Shown: one piece after another, positions 20,900-33,224 of the stretch
Layout of the letters: each line of letters begins with the position of its first letter
How positions within the stretch are numbered: position 1 is the first letter of the stretch
Assembly (NCBI RefSeq): GCF_963422355.1
Contig: NC_085099.1
Coordinates: 2,705,342-2,769,341 of the forward strand
Source of the DNA: Corticium candelabrum
Taxonomy: Eukaryota > Porifera > Homoscleromorpha > Homosclerophorida > Plakinidae
Length of the DNA stretch: 64,000 nucleotides
Direction: 5' to 3'
Notes under the pieces: generated by a model
What the model was told of the DNA's origin: nothing
The model's input: the letters and a program-made list of their open reading frames with translations, nothing else
The model's database searches: none
Position numbers and translations under genes: made by a program

Positions 20900-23800
20900 A
20901 CGGCTCGGCCCACGATTACAAGTACTTGTGTAAACGGGGTTTACAGAATTGAAAATTGATCAACACTAGACTCTGGCTAGCTGTCTGTCAGTGTGTCTCT
21001 CTGTCTCTCTGTCTGTCAATACATATATTTCAAACATCAAACTATAATAGATATCAGCAAAAGGCAAAAAATTAAAGTTCGCAAGCTACATGAAAATACA
21101 CATATGTGTACTGAACACATAGCAGCTAAAAAATTATGCTACTACCCAGCTTTCAGCCAACTAATGGCTGAAAAACTGGGTGCTGCTGTCTGTCTGTCTG
21201 TCTGTCTATCTTTGTGTCCGTCTGTCAGTCTGTCTGTCCATCTGTTTGTCTTCAAAGGTTTAATTCTGAGATAATGCACACTTTACGGTTGTCATGTGGG
21301 GTGTGCAATCCCATCCTAGATGGCTTCTACATGCTTATCAACTCTTCCACATCGTGCCTACATTTTCGTCTCATCCCCTGTTTACTTACATTGGATTTCA
21401 AACTGTCTGCGCTTCATAGAAGGGTCACAGGCAAATCTTTTAGGACAGGTTTCACAGTACAGTATTTTTACAGCTACCAAACTACTTGAAATGCTAAGCC
21501 AAAATCGATTGCCGGTGAAGACTTTTCTTATAATGTTTGGATTCTAGATGCCCACCACAGAGGAAGACATCTATTTGGCATGGGGTGCAATTATTGCCAA
21601 TTGGGAGGAAACGTTCCATAAGAGACCAAAATACATCAAACAGTTGGTCAGAGATGGTATTCCTGATGCAGTACGAGCGTTAGCGTGGCAACTCTTGTCG
21701 AATGCATTTGACTCTCCTATGAAGGACACATACGTTGAATTAATGGAGGTGAGAACGATTTTTAGTTGGTTAAGTTTGACACTCGTTGTATACTTGTGTA
21801 TTTAGCTGCCATCGCCGTCTGAAAAACAGATTCAGAGAGACATAGCACGGACGTTTCCTCAACACAGCTTCTTTAAGGATCACGATGGTGTGGGACAGGA
21901 GTCGCTGTTTCATGTCGTAAAGGTAGTTGCAACACTTGCTATTATAATCAGGGTGTTGTGGCTTGAGTCTTGGTTGTCTTGTAGGCATACTCTTTGCATG
22001 ACAAAGAAGTCGGCTACTGTCAAGGCAGCTCGTTTATTGTTGGTATTTTGCTTATGCAGGTGAGGTTTACTGTCAGCAGTCGTTGATTGGTCAGTTGTTA
22101 GGTAAATCTTAATGTTGGAAAATGGAGCATGAGGTACAGTGTGCACACGAACTTACTTCGAATTACTGGCATTCTTTTTGGCAATCGCTGATCACTTGGA
22201 ATGCTTAATGTGAATAGATTTGTTTTAATTTAAGAGGCGTGAAGGTGCTACTTGTGTTTTGTTCCTTATTATGTCTGTTCTTTGTTGTGTTTGTTTCTCA
22301 TTATGTTTGTTCGTCATTGTGTTTGTCACTGCAGTATTTATGCATCTGGCGGTATGATGTGACGTCAGTGCTCTGAATTTACTCTAGAAACAGTATGATA
22401 TCTCACCTAACATAATCGTGTACAGTATAGTACATGTACAGTATGTGTGAAGCAGCGTTTGCTTCTTGGGGAACAAAAGTTGAGACATTTTTTTGTTTTG
22501 TGTTCATTTGGTTGTTTGTTTGTTTGTTTGTGTGTGTGTGTGCATGTGTGTGTGTGCGCATGCATTACGTGTGTGCGTGTATGTACGTGTGTGTGCATGC
22601 TCAGCCGCTTGTGCAACACTCTAGAGGCAGTCAGTTTGCGTTGTTAGCACTTGAATACATTTCATATAATCCCTTATTACACAAGACATATTTCTTGGTT
22701 AATTGTCTAAATTGATTGTCATTTGGTTTGTTGTGAAGATGCCAGAAGAAGAGGCGTTTGCCGTCTTTGTTAAAATAATGCAAGACTATGGAATGAGGCG
22801 GCTATTTACTCCCACTATGTCAAGCCTGAATTTATGCTTTTATCTTCTAGAAGCACTCATACAGGTACATTGCAAACACGACTTCGATTTAGTTTATGTA
22901 AGGAGACACGTTATGGTGTTCTTAGGAGTCACTTCCGGATCTATATACACACTTTCAGGCTCAAGGATTTTTTACTTCCATGTGGTCATCGTCTTGGTTT
23001 CTTACTATGTTTGCAACTACACTGCCACTTTGCATCGTGTTTAGAATAATGGATTTGTTTCTACTCGAGGTGCTTATGCAATCTGATTTTAACGTTAATG
23101 TATTGTGTGAGTGTCGCCTGATTTGCAGGGAATGGAGATTTTGTTTAGAGTTGGTGTGGCTTTGTTGGAGTGGAGTAGAGAGCAGCTGTTGCAGATGGAT
23201 ATGGAGGCAATGCTACGGCATTTTCAGAAAGATATGTGTACGATTCACGAGAGAGACCCGGAGGCGCTGATAGCTGCTGCATACCAAGTCAAATACAATA
23301 CAAAGAAGATGAAACGGTATGCTGTGCCCTTAAAAAAGTTGATGTCCTTAGGAAGATAGATAGGTGAATGTGATGGGGTCAGCTAGTAAGTATACTGAGA
23401 TCCTTCGCTGTGGCTGCTGTCGTTGACAGAAATCTAGCAGAAAAATATGGCAATGATATAGGATTATGCATACATACTTTACTTTTGTCATCATGAAGTT
23501 AGTATGGCTCAAACTACAGCATGTATAACAACAACTTGTTTGAGTGCCACTTGTGTATACCATAGCTTACAGGTTTGCATTGGACTTTACTACTATGGCA
23601 GGCCTAAAACTATAGTACATATTCATGTGTATGATCTGGTCTGACCATCTTCTTTTATGAAAAAACAAGTGTTGTGAAGGAAGTGTTTGTAGACAATGGC
23701 CTTGAATGGTTGACTCATTACTCAACGTACTAATGTTCTTTAATAGACTTGAGAAAGAGTATGAGGTGATGCGAGAGAGAGCTTCACAGGAGCACGAAGA

Positions 23801-26800
23801 GAACAGAGTGAGATGTGTTATGGTCGTTGCTTTTTTGGACTCTGTACTAGGTATACATGATATCTCTGCAGAGACTGAGAACAGAGAACAAGATGCTACA
23901 GGACAGAGTGAATCACCTTGAACTTGAAAGCACATCATTAGCCGGGCGACTAATCGAGGTAAGTAGTTCACAGATTGGTTGTATTGAAGTATAGTTTGCT
24001 AAGCTTGTCAAATATTGCTTAGGGTCAAGTGAACTCAGCACAAGAAGCCGAGGACTTATTTGCAATGCGACGTGAACTAGCTGGTCTTCGGAAACATGAT
24101 GCCGAAGTGGCCGAGAAGCTCCGGGAGGCAGAACTCAGAGTGTCAGAGCTGGAACAAATTGTGCACTAACTAGTTTTACAGTCAATCATTATCAGACTAA
24201 GGTTATACCTCTCTTTAGAATGACGTCGTTGAGGCCATGAGAAGAGACACAACGCCATCTGATGTTTTAGAGAATGGCACTGCTGTCAAGCAGCAGAATG
24301 TCACGTTATGTGAGTCTAGTGAAACCGTCAGACTTAGAGCAGAACTGACACTATTCCAGAAGAAAGATCAGGAGTCGACGAATACGATTAATATGCTGCA
24401 AAGAGAAGTCGAACACCTCAGAAAACAGGTACGTGCCATCGTTAGTTAATCTAAAGGCCGGTTCACAATATCTACGTTAGCACCAACAGAATGTAACGAA
24501 CGTTTCATTGCGAACCGGGTTATTGTTTTTTCACGTTACGTTACGTTAGATTACGTAGGATTATGTTGGTGTGGAAAGGAACAAACGAAACGTTTGATCA
24601 ATAGCCATTGTGCAAGGAATCACGTGCATGGTTATGGTAGCGCGTGGCAATTTGTAAATTATAGAGGAAAAACTACTTGAAGCCGTCAACAGCTACTCTC
24701 ACTTGCGGCTAGTGATTTCTCGTGCATACAAAGATATCATTGCCAAGAACATGCTTGGAAAGAGGTGTCTGCTATCGTGACGTCACGTTGTCTACGTTGG
24801 CCTACGCTAAATTGCAAACATCACCCACAGAATGTTTGTTACGTTTGTTCCGTTCCGTTCCGTTGGTGCCAACATAGATATTGTGAACTGGCCTTAAAGG
24901 AACACTTCGTCGTTTATCGCAACACCCACGCAAACTTGATTGCATAGCTACGCAATCAAGATAGAAGGTTGGTCTGAACTACAGGCAAAACTGGATATGA
25001 GAGCGGTAGATATTAGCAGCAAATATCCTGAAAAACGGAGCCCATACGATGGTGCCTCGCTACCATCAAAATGCTAGAAGACACTCACGAGACGTTGAGA
25101 AAATGTGCTTGTGAGTTATGAAACGGGCATGGATGCGCATGCAAGGCTGAACGGACCAACTGCACTGCATTTGTGCACTTGCACTTATCACATGACCTAC
25201 TTATCACTTACCACGTGATCATCGTATGCGCTCTGTTTTCACGCTGATATGTAGCACTCGCATGTTCAAACCTGGTTTATTGTAAAATGTAACCTATTGG
25301 GTGCCTTGGACCTGAGGAAAGATGACGAGGTGGTTTGCATGCGACCCGAACTCTGCTTCAACAACGAGATTGCAAAATCGCTTCTGTACGTTTTCGTTAT
25401 TTGTAACGGTGACTATGCTCTGATGTGCAGCTTTGCCTGTAGTTCAACCCAACCTTCCAAATTGATTACGTATAGTATGCAATCAAATTTGCAGGGTGTA
25501 CCGCTAAACGACTGAGTGTACCTTCAAGGCCGTGTTTCCACTAGCTGCACCGTAAACTAGTTTAGCTTAAAACATGTTTATGAACCAAGCCAGTTCAAGA
25601 AAGCAACTGTTTCTACTAGGAACTTGCACATCCAGATGTGCAAGACAAATCGTATGGTAGTATTTGTCGAGCGAGGCTTGCTTTAAAAAGTATCGGGGTC
25701 CCCTGTCACCGAGTTAGGCAACTGTTGTTGTCACTTATTCAGCATCTACAGTAGTAGGAATTTGCATGATGATGGCCAAGGATACCTACCGTCTGTTCTC
25801 GTGATCTCTCCATAGCTACTGATTTTCTCCTTTAGTTAATGACCCTTACATCTTACATTTTTTCAAGGCAATCCTATACCAGCAAAACAGCCAATAATAT
25901 CATTAAAACGTCATCAGGAGCCATCGTAAGGAAGCGCACTATTGTCATGTGACCATTAAACCTAAACCACTTTTGCTAAACTATGGCCGTGTTTCCACTA
26001 GCTGCACCTTAAACTAGTTTAGCTTAAATGCGTTTAAAAAGTAAACCAGTTCAAGAAAGTGACTGTTTCCACTAGCAACTTGCACATCCGGGATATGCGA
26101 AACAAATTGTCTAGGAAAGCCTTATTTTGAAGTGTTGGGCTGCTCTGTCGTCGAGTCAGGGCAACTCTTGGTTGTCACTGATTCAGCTGCTAGTAGGAAT
26201 TTGCATGACAATGACCAAGGACACCGTCTTCTCTCTCTCTCTCCGTAGCTGCTGATTTCTTTCCCTTAGTTAACTATTGACTCTTACATCTTTTAAGGCA
26301 ATCCTATCCTAGCAAAATAGTCAATATTATCAAAACAGCATTGTCAGAAGCCATCTAAACAAGCGTGCTACTGTCACGTGACAGTTAAACCTAAACCATA
26401 TTGCTAAACCTACTTTAAAGAAAGCGGTTTAGGTATAGAATATAACTGGTTTAGTGCAAGTGAAACAGGTCAATTCTTAAACCAGTTTAGCTTTTAATTA
26501 ACCACTTGTTAAACCGGTTTAGGCGCTAGTGGAAACGCTTTAGGCGCTAGTGGAAACGCATCCTACATATGAAACATGTTTAGCAAAAGCTGTTTAGGTC
26601 TACGTTTAAACAGGTTTTAACATGTTCAAGCCCTAGTGGAAACGTGCCCTAAGAATATTGAAGTAATTCCTAGAAGTTCATGTTGTGGGCACAAGAAACT
26701 ACATAAACAATTATAATAGAGATCCCACACCGAAATATGTAATGGATGTGAATCCAGCCGATTTCTCAGTAGACCGTAGCTATAGGCTAATGTGCGTCAT

Positions 26801-27154
26801 GCACAGGGGTTGGCAACAAATGCTGGTGGAGCCGAATCATGCAGACCAAACGATTCTTACGTATAATTCAGTAACTCAGACAATGATCAAGACATTGTCA
26901 CTGCTTGCAACCAACTTGTTTTCTGGCCTTTTCTGAACGGTAATTTATCCACTGAGTGATGATTACATTGTAGGAATCGAAGTTCTAGCATTGTGTTTGG
27001 ACTTCTCACTCTATCTCTGTTATAGCTTGCTAAAGCAAGACTAACGATGTCGAGCTCTTCTACTGATGGTGACGGGAGCGGTTCAGTGTCGTCACGAACT
27101 ACCAGTCCTTCGAGGCAGTCACCAACAAAGAGTATCAAAAAGGAATGGGTGTGA
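19460..27154 (+). CDS. EVI5: EVI5-type TBC-domain Rab GTPase-activating protein
   Basis: Stimulates GTP hydrolysis on Rab proteins (Rab11/Rab35 for the family) in endosomal traffic and cytokinesis. Exons: 19460-19542, 19617-19696, 19764-19865, 21548-21748, 21806-21922, 21985-22059, 22739-22864, 22926-23069, 23129-23316, 23747-23807, 23872-23958, 24023-24160, 24219-24428, 27026-27154. The N-terminus has the family motif [11 protein letters not shown]. The TBC domain keeps the arginine-finger [10 protein letters not shown] and glutamine-finger GYCQGSSF motifs, so it should be catalytically active. [15 protein letters not shown] leads into a coiled coil. The final exon is inferred: phase 0 matches, it continues HLRKQ into LAKARL, then a Ser-rich tail and stop. 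It may include more C-terminal exons than I found. It converges with PIGA, 215 bp away. Confidence 0.87.
20124..20940. mobile_element. PIF/Harbinger-like inverted-repeat element in an EVI5 intron
   Basis: The left end TACCCCGTTTACACGAG and the right end CTTGTGTAAACGGGGT form inverted repeats. The flanking TTA on each side fits the three-base TWA duplication of Harbinger elements. The roughly 815-bp interior has GGCTGG/CCAGCC-rich palindromic ends and a (GTCT)n tract (20851-20898). No transposase was recognised. A related end occurs at 60253. Confidence 0.7.
20851..20898. repeat. (GTCT)n tetranucleotide repeat
   Basis: Run of TCTG/GTCT units inside the Harbinger-like element. Shorter runs of the same unit lie at 20980-21020 and 21185-21245. 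Confidence 0.9.
24453..24897. mobile_element. MITE family A, copy 2
   Basis: About 440 bp. The left end AAGGCCGGTTCACAATATCT and the right end (complement AAGGCCAGTTCACAATATCT) match, extended by GTTAGCACCAAC/GTTGGTGCCAAC. The interior has ACGTTACGTTACGTTAG-type subrepeats. It lies in the last long intron of EVI5, immediately after the 24219-24428 exon. Confidence 0.78.
25526..26653. mobile_element. MITE family B, nested/compound inverted-repeat elements
   Basis: The end motif GGCCGTGTTTCCACTAGCTG occurs at 25528 and again at 25985. Complementary ends of type CTAGTGGAAACG occur near 26526, 26548 and 26634. The interiors carry repeated AAACTAGTTTAGCTTAAA and TTTAGGTTTA motifs and two diverged copies of one body (compare 25615-25950 with 26070-26390). 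This explains most of the 2.6-kb last intron of EVI5. Confidence 0.75.
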
Positions 27155-27369
27155 CGAAGAAATTGTGTTTCACGTAATGGTTGCCTGAAATTCTCTCTAC
27201 GTTATGGTTAATTATTCAGTAAGCAGGGCAGCTGTGGTGTCTTACACACGTTGTACATACAGGTGGACGTACAGCTAACTTTCTGTATTCTACAAATTGA
27301 TAGAAAAGTCTATATTAGATGATGACTTCAGTCGTCCTTGTGTCAGTTGTGTTGACAATTAGGTGGTAG

Positions 27370-27755
27370 TCAATGGGTGGGCTTGTTTGTCGTGTCTTGC
27401 AAACGATTGCCAAACGTTGGCACAAGGTCGATATTCTGAAAGATACCCAGATACATGTGTGAGAGTTGATCGTCGGTGTGTGATTGATAATGCATACAGA
27501 TTTTACCTCGGTTGGTCTGAGAAATGTTAGTAGGCATAGTAACAAGAAGTCGATAATGACAATACAACTGTAAATAATCCCGCCAACAGGTCGGCCACGA
27601 CAATATCTGAAAATAAACGTTCGTTTACATCACTAACAGACTCAATTTGTGTGACAGTAACAGTTGATATCAATTTGACATGCTGAAACCTTCAGAATAG
27701 TGAATCAGTATGCATTTGTGATATTCTTCTCTATCTGGGGTTAGATGTTTAGATA

Positions 27756-27797
<42 letters not shown>

Positions 27798-27810
27798 TTA
27801 TACATTATAC

Positions 27811-27894
<84 letters not shown>

Positions 27895-29874
27895 ATATAA
27901 TCATTATATATAATCATTACATATTATACAGTCTAGGTTTCAGCATCTGTGTACCAGATTGGGCAGCATATGTGACAGTAAGCACTGATTGACAATGCAA
28001 ACATGAATCAGCTACAATGAAGGAATTTCACTTTGATGCTCACCTTTGGAGTCGGTCTACGAATGTGAGTTCACGATCTCTAGTGACAATGTCATACACC
28101 TGCACGCAAAGTTTGAAAATTACGTTTGCAATATCGTCGTCGATTGGATTTGGAGTCTGACTGTTTCGGTTCTTGCTGCTATGTCCTTCCATTGATACAT
28201 AGCAGCAACTCGCCTGTGATAGTCGTCCGGATCAGGCCTCTTGCCCAGATTAATGAGTTCGATAGCACTGTGAAGTCCGTCGACCATAGCTGCAAGCAAT
28301 CAAACATCAGGTATATCATGTCTGTCGAAGTTCAGTTTGATTGGAAGCGGTCACTCCAACGTACATTTGACACGAGGTTCTGCAAGTCGAATCATGTCAT
28401 CCGGAAGTACTTCCGGTACTCCTCCAACTCTCGTACTCACAACCAGCAATCTAACACAAAGCGACTCACATCACATCATACCATCTAAACATGATCAGAG
28501 TGTACATGTACCCGCAGCTGGCCGCTTCGACAATCGCTATGCAGAAAGCCTCTGTGAGTGATGTGTTTAAAAAGATGTCACCTTGTACTAGAACCTGTAC
28601 ACACAGACCATACAACTTGGCCACATGCAGAACGTTTTCCTCACTGACGTTTGGAACGTCGGCGTGATCAACTGGCCCGAGGAGTTTGACTCGACCGTGC
28701 AGTTGGTGTTTCTCTCTGACTTCTTCTAGAAGAATTCTTTTTGGTCCATCCCCACCTGACAATGTAACATCGGTTGCCTAGCAGTGTCGCTAAGAGTACA
28801 AGTTTCATACCAATCAAGAAGTCTACGTTGTCGTGGTCAGTGCAGATAGCTGGTATAATGGCGGCTAATAGATTCATTCCCTTGCGATATACCAGACGGC
28901 TCATAACAACTACTGTGACTAGACAAAATCAAACAGGCAAAGTATTGCCATACAGCCCTATTTGTTAGTTATCAAATTGTACTTACTTCGTCCCAAAGCC
29001 CGAGCTGACGGGTTAGGTACAAACTGCGATGAATCCACCGCATTGGGAATGACCGACACTATTGACGGTTGAAGTCCCGCTCGTAAGACGGTGTTTTCTT
29101 TGCTTGTATTAGAAACACAGATGACGTGGTTGACATTAGCCAGAGACAATTCTAGCAGTTTGTTTGTGATGATTGAGCTGGCGTCGGCAAACCCAAACAG
29201 AGAGTGATCCGTGAAGACAGTTTGAAGTCCCATAGTCTGAGAATGCATGATAGCCTCTTGACCCAAAACAGAGAAAGCCTACGAAGACGCTCACTGCGAA
29301 GAAATCAAATCAACAGAGTCTAATCCAACTTACAGAATGAGCATGAACTATAGTGATGGACTCTCGTACAAAAATATCTCGAAACAAAGGAAGGGTAGTA
29401 ATACAGGTTGGCAGTGCGACACCATTATAGAACGTCGCCACTGGAAGGTAGTACACCTGGAATGGCACAGAGTGTACAACTCAACTCGTCCACAATACGT
29501 ACTCACATACAAAGACCTTCAGATAGTTTGTCAGATAGCGTATCCCAGTTCTGTTACCATAAGCATGTGTGACAACAACAACCTGCATCGAGCAGCAATT
29601 TACGTCATTTGTTGATGCCAAACAGACGATCAAGGCTCGAGGGTCCAGCCGGTCAATCCCATTACAAAGAGAAAGACCAGAGAGAATGACTGGGTGGACA
29701 CTCGAGCCTAATAGACGATCATGTGATCTGCAACTTAATTAAAGCTGCTGTGTATAAGCTCGTGAAGAGTGACCTTGTGGCCTTGTTCAATAAGACATTG
29801 AGATAGCTGATAAATGTGACTCTCCACTCCACCCACATTGGGATAGAAGAAATCGGACACCATGCTGACATTCA
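27370..29874 (-). CDS. PIGA: Phosphatidylinositol N-acetylglucosaminyltransferase subunit A
   Basis: Catalytic subunit of the ER enzyme that transfers GlcNAc from UDP-GlcNAc to phosphatidylinositol, the first step of GPI-anchor synthesis. Minus-strand exons in coding order: 29774-29874, 29511-29582, 29334-29456, 28987-29278, 28811-28912, 28645-28755, 28512-28594, 28366-28450, 28162-28289, 28044-28099, 27507-27606, 27370-27435. Signatures: [85 protein letters not shown], and the GT-B family [14 protein letters not shown] with its paired glutamates. A hydrophobic segment (27507-27606) is the C-terminal ER membrane anchor. An acceptor site just before the first ATG suggests an upstream 5'UTR exon. 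Confidence 0.93.
27760..27898. repeat. (TA)n microsatellite
   Basis: Two TA tracts (about 27760-27796 and 27819-27887) around a short TACATGTG spacer, in the PIGA intron between 27606 and 28044. Confidence 0.93.
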
Positions 29875-29899
29875 AATGAGACAAAATTAGTCACAAAGA

Positions 29900-32067
29900 C
29901 GTGATATCAAACCAAAAATTAATCAAATTAAATTAGAATTAAAATCAAAATTAAATCAAAACTTTAATTATCGATAAATCAAAATTAAAATCAACAATTA
30001 CCGGCAAATCAAAGTTTAATTAAATCAGCATACAAAATCTGACGTCAAAATGTATAAGTACAACAACACCCATATGCAGGCAGACAGATTAGGCTTAGGT
30101 AACTGTTTTGTTACAAGCCGGTCTAGCCCTAGCTGCCAAGCCTGGATACCTCAACGACAGCAAGACACAATGTTTGCTGTGAAATTAATGGAGTATATCC
30201 AATTGATGATTTGTGGAGGTGTCACTCACCCAACACTGCCACAGGACAGCACATTTAGCTTACAAAGTTTGGTCGATCTCAGATTGGCAAGGTCGGTCTG
30301 CATGTGGTGGACAGATCTCAATGACTTACAAGTGGGTTACAAAAGTAGCCGAGTCAAAAATTTCTAATGATCATGATTAGATAGCATCGTTCGAAAATTT
30401 CCTAGCTGTCTGAGTGTATTGATATTTATGGCCATGGCTTGAGACTCCATAGTGATTACTCTGATTTCGCACCGTTTTTAAGAGGTGAAGATGCATTAAT
30501 TCAATTAAACGACTACTGCATTCTGTAGTTGAACTAGAGCACGACAAGAACACAAACTTTAGATCTTATTCTATCTGTTAATTAATCCCACCCCTATCAT
30601 TCCCGGATTCTCATCAACTGTACAGTGTACTCGAATTTCCCAATGCTAAAGTATTATATTATATCTTAAGTTAAACAATTATGTATTATTATATCAGTCA
30701 AATCTCGTATAATTAGCAATACTAGAGTTCATCTAATCTGCTACAGACTGTGCCAACCAGATTGTGTGTCTTTCTTTCTCTGCCATCAATCACATCGTAT
30801 TTCAGTCTTTGCTTCCCTGATTTTAATTTACAACATAGATAGGTGGGTCGATTTTGCGAATGAAGCTTCGTTCGAGAGAAAAGCTTGATTGCAGTCTCCG
30901 CATGCGCAGTCTTAGAGGCATGCGCATTGCTACACTGTATGTTTGAGTGAAGGCCTCCTAGGCACTTGGCTTTGTCAATGTCTATGGAAGCTAGTTAATT
31001 TGGACTGGCTTCTATGAACTCTGCCAAGACGTGCGTGTGGTTTGTTGTTGATTCTTTGTATCGTGCAGCGTTAGCTAGGTTCTACTGTCACGCATGCGTA
31101 TTCATTATTGCAACAGAGCGCGCGGAATTTAAAGGTACGTGACCGAATGGTTTCGTGTTTGAATAGTGACGACTGACTATGATGATAATCGATGAGGCAC
31201 AGAGTGAGGAGTGAGGAGTGAGTGGACGACAGCAAAGCTACCACCTGCAGAGCCAAACTCTAGGCAACTAAATATTTAATTAATATATTAAAATTAAAAA
31301 TTATATCATTGTGTCTTGCTGAGATAAAGCTACGACCAAGTTATCTAGGTTATTTCGGGTATAGTGTGCTGTAAATAGTGGAGTGGATATTTTCAGGCAT
31401 GTTGGTGTTTTGTGTTGCTGTGTTGTTCACATCAAGGATGACAGATGTCTGAGTGCAGTGTGTTGGTGGACCGTAGGCCCACATGCAATTTTAAGAAAGT
31501 CTTTTAAATTAATTAACAACATTGGATTTCCGCTGATTCTTGGAGCTGGCAGTAGTCTCTAACTTGCTTAATTTATTAACACACTACAATACTTCCTTCA
31601 TATTGGGATGGTGATCTAGCATCATCGTCAGAAGTCAAATTTATAGCAGATGCTTTACGGAAATAGAGACGTGTCTTACATGAAATGAGCGGATAGAGTA
31701 GACCATAAGCGGATACGTTGTGTCATGAGTAGAATGTGATTCTCAACCACTATTTAGAATAGCCACATACATTTGGGCAAGGATGCACCAATGGACTTTA
31801 CTGACTTTACTGTACAGTCTTGTACTCAGATTCAGTTGCATCTTGATAGCTTCTATTGACTGCATGTTGAGCTACTAAGCAGGTGAGTTGTAATTGGATT
31901 TGTCTCTGTCACTGAGGAACAGCTTGAATTAGACAAGGATTAAATCTGTTGAGCATGTGTACATCATATTAACAGCTTTACCTCACACATCCATCTCTAT
32001 TACTTGTAGCTACTGATACCCCGTACATCTAACTTTAGCCTTGATTGTTCTCCTATCCAGTTGCAAG
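29900..32067. other. Intergenic region between PIGA and the ZP cluster; candidate PIGA promoter
   Basis: No convincing coding exon. An AT-rich block with repeated AAATCAAAATTAAA units lies at 29920-30030. Two NRF1-like palindromic motifs, CGCATGCGCA (30899-30908) and GCATGCGCA (30918-30926), and a CGCATGCG near 31085 mark a CpG-containing patch. That patch could be the housekeeping promoter for PIGA's presumed 5' exon. Confidence 0.4.
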
Positions 32068-33147
32068 ATGATGTTTCTAATGTCACTAATTGGATACAGC
32101 ATCCTACTACATTGCAGCCAATCGGTTGATTCTTACAGTGGAGGCACGATTGTAGAAATTTGTGGCTTTTTATCAACAAAGTTGATCTGTGTGATGTCTG
32201 CTATTGTTTGTGTGTGCTCGAGTGTTGGCAAATTAACAATGGCTGTATGCATTTCTTGTATTGCAGGTTCTGGTTTGGAAACTCTTTCAGATATTGCTAC
32301 TTGGTCGTGTCTAGAGACAGAGGCTATTTTTGTTCAAGTTGTAATTAGAATAAATGAGAGTGGTTTTGATGCTCAAGCGTTGAGGCTGTTGGACAGTAGC
32401 TGCAAGCCTCAATTCATTGATCAATATTTGGAGTGGATTTTCACTGCTAATGAATGTGGAAGCAGAGTTCTGGCTGCGGGACAGTTTCGTGTGATCAGCA
32501 ATGTGGTAATTGAGTTATTGATTATTAAACTGTAATGTTGTTACTTTGAGAATGGATTCAATAATGTCTCATTAGCCACCACTGGTGTTTAGCTTTTCTA
32601 GTAAAAATGTTTCAGCTGTTTTTACTGTAGCTGTTTGCAGCACCCAGTTATAATGAATGCATTAAAAGGCTGTTCATACAAACTGTCGTGAGTATTTCCA
32701 AGATTAGAAAGGTGGACAATGCATGATTATGATATTTCTAGGTATTGGATGGTAACACGTTTCGGTTACACTAGGAAAAGAGCAGGCTTCTATTAGAAGA
32801 TTGTTATATGTATTGATTTGTAATGGTCTAACATTCGGCATCTAACTTAGTATGTGCTTTGTTGCATTTTAAATTTAAAAATTAGCGCAGAGGCTGCAGA
32901 CAGCTATTCATTGTACAGTACAGTAAGTTACTGTCATATGCTATAACTGTGTGTGTTTGTGATGTTTATCAATAAATTAAATGAAGCGTTTGCTTAAGCC
33001 AAGCGATGCTTCAAATGTAGTGTAATTCTGTTTTCTTGAGTTAGTTAGTTTGCATCATCAGCCTGTGGCTAAAAGTTGTTTGTTCTCCATGTGTGTACAA
33101 ATACTCATTCATTTGTGTGCATTTGTGCACGCGTGTGCACACACACA

Positions 33148-33224
<77 letters not shown>

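Noticed and set aside
28774-29615. Plus-strand ORFs across the PIGA locus
   Set aside because: They overlap conserved PIGA exons in antisense and match nothing.
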